A stretch of DNA of 64,000 bases from Heliocidaris erythrogramma (GCA_025617745.1 CM046857.1:29668094-29732093); one strand, 5' to 3'. Positions 1 through 60,678 are shown, counted from the first letter of the stretch. A program made the numbers and translations. The notes: generated by a model not told the origin, from the sequence alone.

Positions 1-1203
1 TACAATATACAGTCAGGCTATGTGTGTAAAAATTATGGTCAGTTTGTTACAAAAACGATCTGATTAGGGGCGAATATGTACAAATAATGAATAATTAGCC
101 CCGTCTTTTGACCATAACCTATTTGTCCAGAATCATTGATGGGCATCAAAAGATTCAAAGCAAAGACATACATCTACATGTCTATAGGTCTATACTAGAC
201 AATATTGAGGCCAATGGCTTTTCGATAATAAATGATAGTAATAATAATTTGTAAAGCGCAGAAACTATATACATATACATGTATATATATATATATTATA
301 TACATGTTCTATTGTGCTGCAAGTCTAGAGCTCCCGATGCGTTTATAACTACCATGAGTAATTAAATGAAAAAGGTATACATTTAGTTTTGATTTGAAAG
401 TATTTACAGTTGATGACTTTCTGTGACTTTATCTGAAAGTTATATTTGTTTTATGATGGGGTTTGCAGTAGTAAAGTATCATGAGAACTGCGCAGGTTGT
501 GGGTATGTTTATGAGCTTTGAGTTGTAATAGTTCTACAATAGAGGCTTGATCAATTAGAGCTTTATAGACAATCAACAGGACTTTAAATTGAGAGAAGAA
601 AAAACGATATAATAAAAATAATGACAAAAACAGTTGTGTGTGCGTATGCGGGATGGGGGTTCGATGAAGCATTCCACCCTATAGAAACACGTTGGCTGTG
701 AGGGGCACATTGCCCACAATTCCATCCCGATGACATTAGTTGGGAAGCCGCACGAGACCGACACTATCAGTCTGATGAAAGTTGTCAGAAGGACGAGACT
801 GACATGTCGGTCTCGTCGGCTGCAGTCGACATTAATGATATAAATGTACTTATATGTAAATGTGTACATGTATGTTTGCATAGCTGTTGTACTCAAGGCA
901 ATGATTTGTGTAGAAACGAACTATAATACCTAATTAAAGTATAGTAAATATTGCATTGGAATGGAATATCTGTGCTATACAGTATATTCGGTGCCGCTAA
1001 TACTAGGAAAATGTTGCATAGCAAATACTGTATATATATGAGGGTGTAGAATAGTTTAGTTTGTTTTAAAACCCGATATCAATGGGTACTTTCATTTATT
1101 TCTGTAATCATTTTATGTATTACAGAAAATGTGTTTGCACCATTAGCCATTCCTTATGAGCTGTAAATCAAGTTTTCTCTCTCTTTTTTTGTCCTCTATA
1201 CAG
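1..1203. other. Upstream intron of the EGF gene (no exon recognised)
   Basis: No EGF-like or CUB-like reading frame with splice sites is seen here. Because the first recognised exon starts in phase 1, the gene must continue upstream, so this stretch is most simply intron. It contains a short TA-rich repeat near 270-300 and a repeat around 745-820 with an imperfect GAGACYGACATGTCGGTCTC palindrome. A diverged copy of that repeat lies at about 17305-17362. Confidence 0.6.
745..820. repeat. Short dispersed repeat with GAGACCGAC palindrome, copy 1
   Basis: The segment contains ATTGTCAGAAGG-like and GACATGTCGGTCTC-like motifs. The same motifs recur in the same order on the opposite strand at about 17305-17362. 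The central part is a near-perfect palindrome. The family is not recognised. Confidence 0.4.
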
Positions 1204-51285
<50,082 letters not shown>

Positions 51286-51504
51286 ACTACAATTTTGTAT
51301 ATATTTGTTTTGTAAAAAAACTGAGAAGTAATAATTACATGTATGTGTGCGTGCATGTTTTATTACAATTCCATTCTATATTGTTTTCGGCTACTACTCT
51401 ATTTTATGAGATTGAAATGTCATATCTAATTATATTATACATCGCTAATCGAGTCTTTCAGAATGATGCCTGTATTGTGTGGTCATACGCCACATTAGTA
51501 TAGG

Positions 51505-51510
51505 AATAAA
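51505..51510 (+). terminator. Proximal polyadenylation signal AATAAA
   Basis: A canonical hexamer about 220 nt after the stop codon. Sequence alone cannot tell whether it or the distal cluster (54870-55095) is used. Confidence 0.4.
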
Positions 51511-53012
51511 CTTGACAATTTTTGAAGGATTTTAACATTTTATATCATAAATTAGGATAATCATGAAAAATGATATGGACATATGTGTATTTAACTGTTT
51601 TAAGCATCATTCAGTTAATTATTAAGGGATGGTTAACGATAACGATTACAGGGTTTTCAATTAAAGGTACGTGTGAGTATGCTCAATATGTCTGTTAATA
51701 GTTGGGCAGCTCTAGAGCAGCTTTTTGTACCTTTAATGAAAAATCTCGTTGCTATCGGACAATTGTGACCAGTCCCTTACGGTCTATTGTAGACTACTGC
51801 GTTGATATAAGTTTGACAAACACATTTCATCAGGATTCGATAAAGATTTATATGTGTACTATGAATGCAATTTTGTACAGTGTGCATTTTTTATTACTGA
51901 CTTTAATTTGAAAAGTCATGTTTGCGCGTTTTAAATGTATACTTTCTTGACACCATAGGCAAATATTGTCAGTGACTATTTCACAAGTTTGCGAATGGTG
52001 GATCTACCCCCACTACTGTGTCACCTTGAACAATGTATTTAACCAAAAGTGCTTCGTTTTTAAGTATTAATGGCTTTATCAGATCACCTTGAAACAAATG
52101 TGGGCTTTCAGATTTCTATTGCAAGTCTTTCAAACCGAATAGTGTGAGATAGTGTTATGCAGTATTAAAAAGTAATACAGGGTTTAAGTGACATATTTAT
52201 GTAACGTCTTTAAATCTTCTTTCTTAAACGTCTGTCGGAGCATCTGTCATTGTATTTCATCCATGCTTAAAGATCATGTTTTAGTTTTTGAAAGTAATTC
52301 GCAAGTTTTAAATGATTCTGCTCGACTTGGCATGCATGCAATTGTTTCATTTATTGAATATATCTACAAATAGACCTGTTCTTTCAAAATTAATCATATC
52401 TACGAATTTCTGCTAAAAATGCATCAAATCAAATCTTATTTCAGATAACATAACTGTTTAATAATGACGGTTTACTAACAACGAGAAAGGAATAGATCAT
52501 ATTTGGTAAATCCCCAAGAAAATGAGTGACGATATTTGGCAAACTTTGCACAAAAGAAAAAAAATGCTGAAGAAATTAATGAACAAGACTATTTTAACCC
52601 TATTTGGTCAGAGAAAAATGTGCTTACATCTTTGCTATCAATATCAAATATCTTTGAGGGTACTGGTATGAGTTGCCTCCCTGAACGGCTTATAAAATCA
52701 AGGATGTATACCGGTACTAATTCTGTTAATCGGTGTTTTGTCAGTATTTTTCTATTGAAAAAGAAATTAGATTAGAAGAACGGTGAAATTCGTATATCGG
52801 TTCCTTTAAAGAAATACTTTTTTTGGCGAAGTTGATTTCCATATATATATATATTTGTGTGCTGGCACGCAATGTAAACAAGGAATGAGTTTGAATATGT
52901 TTTGATGTATAGTGTGTGAATGTATGTATAAATATTGTTAATTGGCATTGTGGTGATGTAGAAAAGGATGAAGAAGGTGTATACACACAGTTAATGCATA
53001 TATATATATAAA

Positions 53013-53127
53013 GAGCTGTCCTCCCTTTTTGAAATTTTTGCAAAGGCTGAAAAAATGTCTCCGCCGGGAATCGAACCCGGGTCGTTGGCTTAGAACGCCA
53101 ATGCCTTAACCACTAGACCACGGAGAC
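53013..53127 (-). mobile_element. tRNA-derived SINE with intact tRNA-Arg(TCT)-like head
   Basis: On the minus strand, 53127-53057 folds as a full cloverleaf. The acceptor stem GTCTCCG/CGGAGAC pairs 7/7, box A is TGGTCTAGTGGTTAAG, the anticodon stem is TTGGC/GCCAA with loop GTTCTAA (anticodon TCT), and the T arm is CCGGG/CCCGG. A SINE body (TTTTTTCAGCCTTTGC, AAAGGGAGGACAGCTC) follows, so this is more likely the SINE head than a working tRNA gene. The tail part is missing. Confidence 0.8.
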
Positions 53128-53310
53128 GGGTTAGTGTTTTCAGCGACACCAGATTCAATTGACCGACAGATTGACAAATCTTCAACCTTATTAATTAATT
53201 CCTTTGTCGGGGGCAGGTGAGTTTTGAACAAAGACAAGCCGCGTGCCTCAGCTGGATCCAAGCAAATGCTTTGAGATACATGTATACATTAGAATAATTA
53301 TTAACAAGTG

Positions 53311-53513
53311 TAAGGAAATAACATATACAACAGCTTTGGCAAATCTCGTGGGAATAAATACAATGTGAAAGAAATGCGAGAATAACGTTGCATAGCTCAA
53401 TCAAAGTTCCCCAGAGCTGTCCTCCCTTTTTGAAATTTTTGCAAAGGCTGAAAAAATGTCTCCGCCGGGAATCGAACCCGAGATTTGCCAAAGCTGTTGT
53501 ATATGTTATTTCC
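53311..53513 (-). mobile_element. SINE copy flanked by inverted tail copies (snap-back form)
   Basis: It carries the body and the 3' half of the tRNA head on the minus strand. The sequence beyond the box B (from about 53481) is an inverted copy of the SINE tail (GATTTGCCAAAGCTGTTGTA TATGTTATTTCC). The normal tail is at 53311-53345, so the two ends form an inverted repeat of about 33 bp. The junction is shared with 38497-38618. Confidence 0.8.
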
Positions 53514-53997
53514 ATACACTTATATATATATATATATATATAAATATAAGTCATGTACAGTAATGTACAATACACTGCAGTTTCTAAAAGTGCTCAACTG
53601 GAGGAGCTGTGTATAATTTTATTGGCTAGATAGTTTAGCTTATGAGCCAATATTATAGCCAATTGGATCTATGTTTTATTTTCTCGAAGTTTCGACGCTC
53701 ATATCGTCTTCTTTTCTTGTTTTATCTACTTGTATTTCTGACTGAGAATGCGCACACTATAACTACAATATTCATGATACATTTTCATTTACTTATTTTA
53801 CTCCTGTTGAAGAAGACGCTATAGGAGAGTCGAAATTTCAAGACAAAAATCATCGATCAGATTGGCCATAAATGCTTTAACTGTGTGTGTGTGTATATAC
53901 ACACCCTCTTTGTTCTTGTTAACGTAAACGTATATATCATAGGTTTGCAGATGTTTCTTTGTATCCACTTTCTGAATGTACATTAGTGGAAATCCAC

Positions 53998-54182
53998 TCT
54001 TTGGGGAGTCATAATTATTAGGGATCACTTTATTTGGAGTGACAATCCATACTTAGAATAGTGGAATCCACTCTCTAAAGAGTAATTCTACCAGTATCAC
54101 TATACTTTTAAGTGGATTTCCTTATAATGATAATTGGAGTGGGTTCAACTCCAAAGGAAGTGATCCCTAATTAAGACTCCCG
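53998..54182. mobile_element. Fold-back MITE in the 3' flank
   Basis: GGGGAGTCATAATTATTAGG GATCACTT on the left pairs with AAGTGATCCCTAATTAAGAC TCCC on the right. Inner segments such as TGGAGTGACAATCC / GGATTTCC and GTGGAATCCACTC also pair. If the distal poly-A site is used, the element is in the mRNA. Confidence 0.65.
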
Positions 54183-55639
54183 GGAGAAAATGGTTTTCCG
54201 ATCGTTATAGTTTGACGTGAAACGTACGGAAACATGCAAAAAGAAGTGTATTATGAAACTAAGCGTTGTTTTATTCATGATGTGGAAATCCCTAAGCTTT
54301 GTGTAATTTAATGTTTTTTCAGAAACAGTCTTGCTATAAAAGCTGTTCTATCAATTCAGGCTGAAGAATGCAAATAAGAATTATTATATATATACTTCGT
54401 GTAGCAAATAATTCAATTAATTATGTGCAAATTATCTTAATGTATTTTGTTTGATGTAAATGTTTTCAGTGGCATTTATTGCACAATTAGCTATTATGTT
54501 TTTCTTATAGGGATTGAATAGTCTTACATTTTCTTAGAAATGCCCTTGTCATTTGTAAAACAATGCCATGATATCCAACAGGTGAAATACCTATTAAAGT
54601 AAACCATTGTAGCTTCATGTTTTTATTCTATCGAATTCACTTAAACATGTCTGTAATATTGCTTAATATCTAAGAAACATACTCTACACAAATATGTGTT
54701 GTCAAATTCATTCACTTTGTTTATATCAAAGCTGAAAATAATTCGTCAAGCTTGAACTGATAATTAAGTATGTTAAAACTAAACGAACCATCACTTGGTA
54801 AATGATGTATTCATAATTGCTCTAAATCGGGTATATGTTAGTAGATCTGCGTCTTAAAGACAATGAGACAATAAATATAATATATTTAACACCTTCAAAT
54901 ATAGATTTTTTTAAAAATTGCGTTTTGCATTTGTAAGTTTTCCACTTTTAAAACCATTCTCAGTTGTAATTTATTAGTGATGATAAAATATAAATAAAAG
55001 AAATTTGAAATGTGTTTGGAATTTATATGACATCCAGAAGATGGATAACAAAAAATATGTATATAATGTACATGTGTGTAGCTGAAAATAATAAATTAGT
55101 TTGCCATATTGATATAAATATTGGTTTGCGTCATTCTTTAGTTGAGTAGAGGAGGTCTTTTGTGATAGATCTAAGGTTTACACTTCTTTAGTTCGGAGAT
55201 TTTAGTGACCGCTTCTAAAAAAGATATCCATTGACATAACAAAGATGGTAACATGACATTATCATCAAGAAGCAAGTGACAAAAATGACAAACAAAACAA
55301 CATAATACTTCAATGATTAAGATAATCAAAGTTAAAGGTAAATGAGAGACGTTATCGTTAATTTATTATTTATGCATTTATTCATTAAGCATATTAAGAG
55401 GTATAACAATGATACAATGATTAAACTTCGTACAATAAAACTACATAAATGCGTATTTTGAATACATAAAGATGAGAACACAAAATTCAGATAACAATAT
55501 GGCATATATAGGCCACATACAACATCACGTTGATGCCCGTAATCCAAATCAACCAATCCTGTTTTAGGATTTCACTTACATTGGGATTGATAAGTTAAAT
55601 ATGTATAAGAAACTAGGCAAGAAGATTGAAAAAATAAAA

Positions 55640-56020
55640 TAGCGACGTAGCTGGGGGGGGGGGGGGCTGGTTCCATATGCCTCCAACAAATTTCTAGTGA
55701 CCACATGTGCCCACGATGACGGTTTTTTATTGAAAAAAACAATCGCGGGCGCCTGAGGTTTTGTATTTATAAGCTCTGTAAAGCATTATAATTTCAAGTT
55801 TCAATTCAACACATTTTAGATAGCATAAAAATCTTTCTCTCAAATTTGCTATAAAACGTCAGAGATTTCCCTGCACACACCTCTTTCGGGAGAACGCTTC
55901 GCGTGCTCACAACCACCCCCCTAAAATAAATTGGCCATTTTTTCCTTCTTTTCTTTCCTTCCCTTTTGAGAGGGGGACACCCCCACACCCTCCTCCCCCT
56001 CTAGAGACGCCCCGGCCTGA
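55640..56020. mobile_element. Poly-G/poly-C transposon fragment
   Basis: It begins near GCGACGTAGCTGGGGGG and ends near CCCCTCTAGAGACGCCCCGG. It contains TCTCAAATTTGCTATAAAAC GTCAGAGATTT and CTTCGCGTGCTCACAACC, which recur in the element at 57062-57706. Confidence 0.5.
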
Positions 56021-56082
56021 TTGTTCTTTGGTAAATGAATTAAAAGACAACCCAGGAAAGCATATAATATATGGGCAATGGT

Positions 56083-56375
56083 GCCTCGCCATATGAGGAC
56101 ATCACACCGTAACTGGATCAAGAAACAAGGAAAAATCATTAGACCTTATATATGCAGTGGTGATAAGGTTCTGTATGACGATGAAGACGATCTTGAAGAA
56201 GAGTTGAAATTCTTTGACAAGACCAGCGAGGAGAGTGACGACTTTGTCAACATCAATGACCTTCTTGATCGTTGTCCAAAATCTAAGGTCATCTGGAATC
56301 TTCAGTCTGCAGTGGAACTGTCGAAATGCACCACAAGCCAGCTAGAGAGAGCACTCAAGATTCAAGAAGACGGAG
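56083..56375 (+). pseudogene. Coding-like fragment, acidic, of unknown function
   Basis: The open frame (the longer ORF starts at 56078) encodes RHMRTSHRNWIKKQGK, a very acidic stretch (DDEDDLEEELKFF) and VIWNLQSAVELSKC ... LERALKIQEDG. It is then cut by the fold-back element at 56376. An acceptor-like ATATGCAG precedes GGTGATAAGG at about 56158, so this could be an exon. The family is not recognised. Its neighbours on both sides are transposons, so it may be a broken copy. Confidence 0.35.
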
Positions 56376-56652
56376 TAACCTCGCTCTTCATAAGGACCGC
56401 TATTCATAAGGACCACTTATTCATAAGGACGGCTATCCATAACGCGTGACTAAATGAATAGCGGTTTTGTATGAATATAATAGCAGTCTTTATGAATAGC
56501 GAGCAAACCATATGCCAATTACCTCGCTATTCACAAGGACCTCCATTCATAAGGACCACTATTCATAAAAATATTCATAAGGACCGCTAATCATAACGCG
56601 TGTAAAATGAATAGCGATTTTCTATGAATAGCGGTCCTTATGAATAACGAGC
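56376..56652. mobile_element. Fold-back element of TTCATAAGGACCGCTA units
   Basis: The left arm repeats ATTCATAAGGACCGCTATTC and the right arm carries GAATAGCGGTCCTTATGAAT. The outer ends TCGCTCTTCATAAGGACCGC and GGTCCTTATGAATAACGAGC are inverted. It interrupts the coding-like fragment before it. Confidence 0.7.
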
Positions 56653-56689
56653 GGACCCCCGTTTGGTCTTGAATCTCCCGCGGTCCTTT

Positions 56690-57056
56690 TCCTCGAGCAC
56701 CAGAAAGAAGCAAGACCAAGGCAGAAATTATCGATGATAAGTCTGTCGGACTTAGGTCGGAGACTGCCCGATATCTGGACGAGATGAATAAGGTGTTCTT
56801 CAAATTCTACTGCGTAACAGAGGAACTTAATGATGTCCAAGAAAGGCAAGGACGTTTCGTGGACTCCATTAAAGCAGAGATGCATTCTTTCTGCTCTTCC
56901 ATTTAGTCCAAAACCAATCAAACTCCCAAAGAGGAAGCAAGACTTGGCAGATCTATATACCTTGATAATCGATATGAAGGATCCCTCCAACGATCTGCGA
57001 GGAGAAATAAGAGGTGAAGATCGACTTAACTGACGATGCCATAATCTGTGAACCTA
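56690..57056 (+). pseudogene. Coding-like fragment of unknown function, with stop
   Basis: The forward frame reads PERSKTKAEIIDDKSVGLRS ... YLDEMNKVFFKFY ... CVTEELNDVQERQGRFVDSI KAEMHSF and stops at about 56905. A second frame then opens (SPKPIKLPKRKQDLADLYTL ... GEDRLN), and a third gives EVKIDLTDDAIICEP at about 57014-57056. The changes of frame suggest decay. The family is not recognised. The TDDAIICE part recurs at about 58540. Confidence 0.35.
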
Positions 57057-57061
57057 CACCA

Positions 57062-57706
57062 GGCGCGTAGCCAGGCGGCGGTGGGGCGGTCATCCCCTTA
57101 ACAAACGCCAACTAAAAAAAAAAAAAAAAAAAAGCGAGAGCGATTTAGCGGGGGGGGGTGGGGAGTGAGAGAAAAAATCCTAAAATGGCGCTACGAGCCG
57201 TTATCTTTCTCTCAAAATTAGCCAAAACGTCAAAGTTTTTGCGCTTCGCACCTGTTACATACAGTGCAGTATTGCGTCCAAAAAATAATTGAAAAGCAGT
57301 CAGGGCGTCGAACTAACTTTCCGCCTAAAAAAAGGTTTGCTATATACGAGCCGTTATCTTTCTCTCAAATTTGCTATAAAACATCAAAGTTTTCGCCCTT
57401 CGCGCGGGAAGGGGAACCCTCCCCCCCCCCCCCCCCCCTCCCTGCACTCATCCCTATTATACAGTGCGGTATAACCGGTATTGCGTCCAAATAACTGAAA
57501 AGCAGTCAGGGCGTCGAACTAACTTTCCGCCTAAAAAAGGTGCTACAAGCCGTTATCTTTCTCTCATATTTGCTCTAACGTCAAAGCTTTTGTGTTTCGA
57601 AGGGGTGAAACTCCCCCTCCCTGCACCCACCCCCTGGGATGCACGCTTCTCGTGCTCACAACCCCCCCCCCCCCCCCCTAAAATTAAATTCTGGCTACGC
57701 GGTCGA
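57062..57706. mobile_element. Transposon with GCGTAGCCAG inverted ends and internal direct repeats
   Basis: The left CAGGCGCGTAGCCAG is inverted at the right as CTGGCTACGCG. The flanks ACCTACA and ACCTATA look like a target-site duplication. Inside, a unit with AAAAGCAGTCAGGGCGTCGA, CCGTTATCTTTCTCTCA and GCTATAAAACATCAAAG is repeated about 200 bp apart, with poly-C tracts. Confidence 0.6.
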
Positions 57707-57708
57707 CC

Positions 57709-57867
57709 TATATGTTCTTTGGAAAATGTATAAAAGACATCACAGGAAAGCCAGAATCGTATCCGTGACAAACAGGTCAAAATGTATCTATTGAAAAGGC
57801 CCAGGTTAGCCGGAAAGAAGCACCAGCACTCCTAAAGACAATGAGGGAGATACCACAATTGACACAA
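57709..57867 (+). pseudogene. Coding-like fragment before a transposon insertion
   Basis: GTTCTTTGGAAAATGTATAA AAGACATCACAGGAAAGCCA parallels the later GTGAATAAAGACATTCAAGG AAAGCCAG, so the two belong to repeated units. The end reads PERSTSTPKDNEGDTTIDT in frame. It joins directly to the sequence after the transposon at 57868-58531 to give IDTTDDAIICE. Confidence 0.35.
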
Positions 57868-58531
57868 CCAGTGGCGTATCTATGTTTTATGGCGCCCGGG
57901 GCAAACAATGAAATTGCACACCCCCCCCCCCCCCCCCCTCTCCGAGTGCCCAAACTTATCTCGTTATTTTACAAGCGAGGGAGCAAAGCGACCGAGGGGC
58001 AAATTTTTCCATTTTTAATTCTACAAAAACACCATTTCTTGTGCATCTTACCCAAGAAATTTTGCAATTGGCCACTGTAATTCAGCGGTATAGAGAAGTT
58101 CGAATTTTGTATACTTAGATAAACGGTTTACTATTCACTCACTTCTAAAATTGGGAGCAAAATTTTTTTTCAAATTTTGAACCTTTGCAAATGCTGTTTC
58201 ATAGAAACATTTAGCAAGAGTCAGATGAAACTTACATGATAGCGAGCAAAGCAACGACAATTACATCTTTAAGCTATTCAAAAACTGTATACTGGGGGCG
58301 CAAAATTACAAGATCCTGAAAGAAAATAATTATGCAAGGGAGCAAAGCGACCGAGCTTTAGAAATTTTCGCATTTCCAACCCTCCAAAACTGTGTTTCTA
58401 ATGCATTTACCTTGCGGATTGGGGGCGCATAATGAGGATTATGATTTTTCTTCATTTCCCCTTTTTCTTTCTTTCCCCCCTCATAGTGCCGCCCGGGGCA
58501 CTTGCCCCCCCCCCCCTAGATACGCCACTGG
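57868..58531. mobile_element. hAT-like non-autonomous transposon, 664 bp
   Basis: The termini CCAGTGGCGTATCTA and TAGATACGCCACTGG are perfectly inverted. The 8-bp flanks TGACACAA and TCACACAA match at 7 of 8, as expected for a hAT-type target duplication. The inside has poly-C tracts near both ends and CGAGGGAGCAAAGCGACCGA motifs. No transposase is seen. Confidence 0.8.
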
Positions 58532-58741
58532 TCACACAACCGACGATGCCATCATCTGTGAACTTTCTTGGACAGTGAATAAAGACATTCAAGGAAAGCC
58601 AGATTCCACATCGCGAAATGATCACTTCCTTTTGGAGTTAATGGTCTTGTGAGTCTGAAAGGAGGGCTAGTTCCTGATCCTCTGTTGAAACATACTTTGT
58701 AAGACATCGGGGAAGACACCCCAATCGACACAACGGACGAT
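58532..58741 (+). pseudogene. Coding-like fragment after the hAT insertion, with repeated motif
   Basis: The frame continues DTTDDAIICELSWTVNKDIQ GKPDSTSRNDHFLLELMVL and stops at about 58650. Farther on, GEDTPIDTTDD starts a third copy of the motif, which is cut at 58742 by another transposon. The family is not recognised. Confidence 0.35.
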
Positions 58742-59760
58742 CAGGGGCGTCGCTAAAGGGGGGGGGGGGGGGTAGGGTGTCATACACCCACACAAAATTG
58801 CTGTCGCAAATGCGCCACCTCTGTCAGCGAAAAAAGGGAGGGGAAAAGGGAAGAGGAAAGAGGAAAGGGAAAAGGAAAAAAAGAGAAAGGAGAAGAAAAA
58901 AGAAGAGAAGAAAGAAGAGGGAAAGGAAAGGAAAACAAAACGGAAATAAAAGAAGGAAAGGGGAAGGGAAGGAAAGGAAAAGGGAAAGGAAGAAAAAGAA
59001 GGAAAAACTGGCCAATTATTTGCTCGCTTTCTTCGCTCGCTCGCAAAAACACTGGAAAGTTAATATTCGGGCAAATGGCATCTCCCTTCGGAAATAGGCT
59101 GCCCCCCCCCCCCCCCCCGCCCCCGAGGTTTTTCAAAGTTCCGATATTCGGGCAACCACCACTTCATAATATATTCGGGCAGCGAAGTGAGGTGCCAGAA
59201 TAGCCCTATCCCCATAATTTGGGCAGCGAGGTTCTCAGTAATTAATGTAACTTCTGTATATTTTCTTTACGAAAAGTTTGTTTTTTTAAGATTCACGGCT
59301 CGCTTGCAAAAATTTAGAAATTGAAAAGTTGAGTATTCGGGCAAAAGGCGTCCCGGCTTCGGCAATGGGCTGCAGTCCGCCCGCCCCCGAGGGTTTTCAA
59401 AGTTTCGATATTCGGGCAACCACCAGTCAGGCAGCGAGGATCCAGAATATCCACGTAGCGAGATTCCGATAATCATGTGACTTCTGTCTTCTTTTCATAC
59501 GAAAAGTTTTAAAAAAACACTTCCTCGCTCGGATAAAATTGGAAATTGAAAAGATGATATTCGGGCAAAAGTCGTCAGCCCCCTCCTTGCTAAAATGGGC
59601 CTGTATATCAGTGATCAAGATCTCTACGTCTGTGATTTTCTTTTATTATTACTGGGGGGGGGGGGGGGGGAGATTAGCCTGGGTGCAACATTTTTGTTCC
59701 TACCCTAAAATATTATCGGAAAATTTGGGTGTCACCCCCCCCCCCCCCCCATTCAAAATT
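58742..59760. mobile_element. Cluster of poly-G/poly-C 'ATTCGGGCAA' transposon copies
   Basis: It starts GGGGCGTCGCTAAAGGGGGG. It contains repeated units with CTCGCTTGC or CTCGCTCGC, AATTGAAAAG, ATATTCGGGCAAAAGGCGTC and a poly-C tract followed by GAGGTTTTTCAAAGTTCCGA. At least three such units are seen (about 59020, 59290 and 59520). No transposase is seen. Confidence 0.55.
58826..59008 (+). repeat. 180-bp polypurine tract (GGAAAAG-rich)
   Basis: It is almost purely A and G on the plus strand, apart from a few C and T. Long open frames here on both strands (Lys/Arg-rich, or Phe/Pro-rich on the minus strand) are composition artefacts. Confidence 0.9.
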
Positions 59761-60078
59761 TTCCCTTAGCCAATGCAAAATGCTGGAAAAGGTCTAAGGG
59801 AGGAAAATGAATTTCCCCTTTCCCTTTTATCCTTCTGGCCTCTGAGCGTGGATCTAAGCTTAGCAGCAACAGTTACAAAATGACCCCCCCCCCCCCCCCA
59901 CCCCCACCCATCTTCAGAACACTAATTAAGAAGTAATAATTTAATATCTCATTTTAAAAAGTGTAAAGTCCCTATACCTCAAAGTAACTCTGATAATCAA
60001 ATCAAAGTATAGGCTTTTTTTTGTGCGAATTAGAATAAATCATCATGAGGGGCATGAGGATCGGGACGGACAGCAGCA

Positions 60079-60156
60079 ATGGATCTTTACAATCGAGACC
60101 GGTGGTCTGATCTGCGCATGTCTATTGAACTCTGTACCGGCAGTGCACGGAGTCAC
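60079..60156 (+). CDS. Candidate short first exon (speculative)
   Basis: An ATG in a fair context (GCAGCAATGG) opens a 26-codon frame starting MDLYNRDRWSDLRMSIELC, which runs directly into a strong donor CAC/GTAAGT at 60157. The area to 60480 is richer in CpG than its surroundings. No downstream exon could be matched, so this is weak. Confidence 0.15.
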
Positions 60157-60514
60157 GTAAGTTTATTTCGGATTGAAATTACACCGTAAAATTACCAATT
60201 TACATATTAATTTAAGCAATAAGTTGCCATTTCTAGGGTATGAATGGGGAGTTATATACCGTACACATATATTTTATTTACTTAGTTTCACGGAAAATCT
60301 ATTAAACATGACTAGATTCTGTATGAATGAGACTCGTCGCGCGCTGCCAGTCGCCAGTGGCAGTGCAGTGCAGTGCAATGCCAACTGGGTCTGGGAGTCC
60401 ATGCAATGCCAAGCTCCGCTATATATTCGGTTCCTGACCACCGCCACCGGCTCGGCCCCGTTCACCGGCCGGGAATAGGGAGCTTACGAAACGGGACGTG
60501 AGAGCAAGAGGACG

Positions 60515-60670
60515 GGGGTAGCCAGGATTGGCTTCGTGAGTGTAAAAAAAAAATTAAAAATTGGCTATACGCCTTTCACTTAGTTTTACATCACGAAGCC
60601 AGCCGTTCATCCCCAGCAATCGAATTGCGCACGGGTTAGCAGGACATGAAAATGCCCTGAAATCACACTT
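60515..60670. repeat. Repeat copy A (left part), split by the 520-bp palindrome
   Basis: GGGTAGCCAGGATTGGCTTC GTGAGTGTAAAAA ... CATCACGAAGCCAGC ... GCGCACGGGTTAGCAGGACA ... TCACACTTTTCTGATA matches 63488-63640. It continues after the palindrome with ACTCCCGCGACCGACAGG (about 61208). Confidence 0.75.
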
Positions 60671-60678
60671 TTCTGATA

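Larger units (their letters stand above)
51286..55600 (+). other. 3' UTR / downstream flank of the EGF gene
   Basis: No further coding exon is recognised. The first AATAAA is at 51505-51510, about 220 nt after the stop. Others are at 54870-54875, 54993-54998 and 55090-55095, the last followed by a GT-rich stretch. The UTR could therefore be about 250 nt or about 3.8 kb. SINE copies lie at 53013 and 53311 and a fold-back element at 53998. I see nothing definable in 51550-52980 or 54200-54860 beyond AT-rich DNA. Confidence 0.5.

Noticed and set aside
1124..1203. Possible exon after TTACAG at 1119-1124
   Set aside because: The frame hits stops within 30 bp and has no cysteine pattern.
53057..53127. 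Functional tRNA-Arg gene
   Set aside because: It is followed by the SINE body found at other loci, so a SINE head is the simpler explanation; activity is not excluded.
56622..56990. A 122-codon minus-strand frame
   Set aside because: It is the shadow of the plus-strand coding-like fragment (EEL-NDVQERQGRF), and its end reads into the fold-back element.
58777..59136. Long Lys/Arg-rich and Phe/Pro-rich frames on both strands
   Set aside because: They come from the polypurine tract and poly-C runs, not from protein-like sequence.
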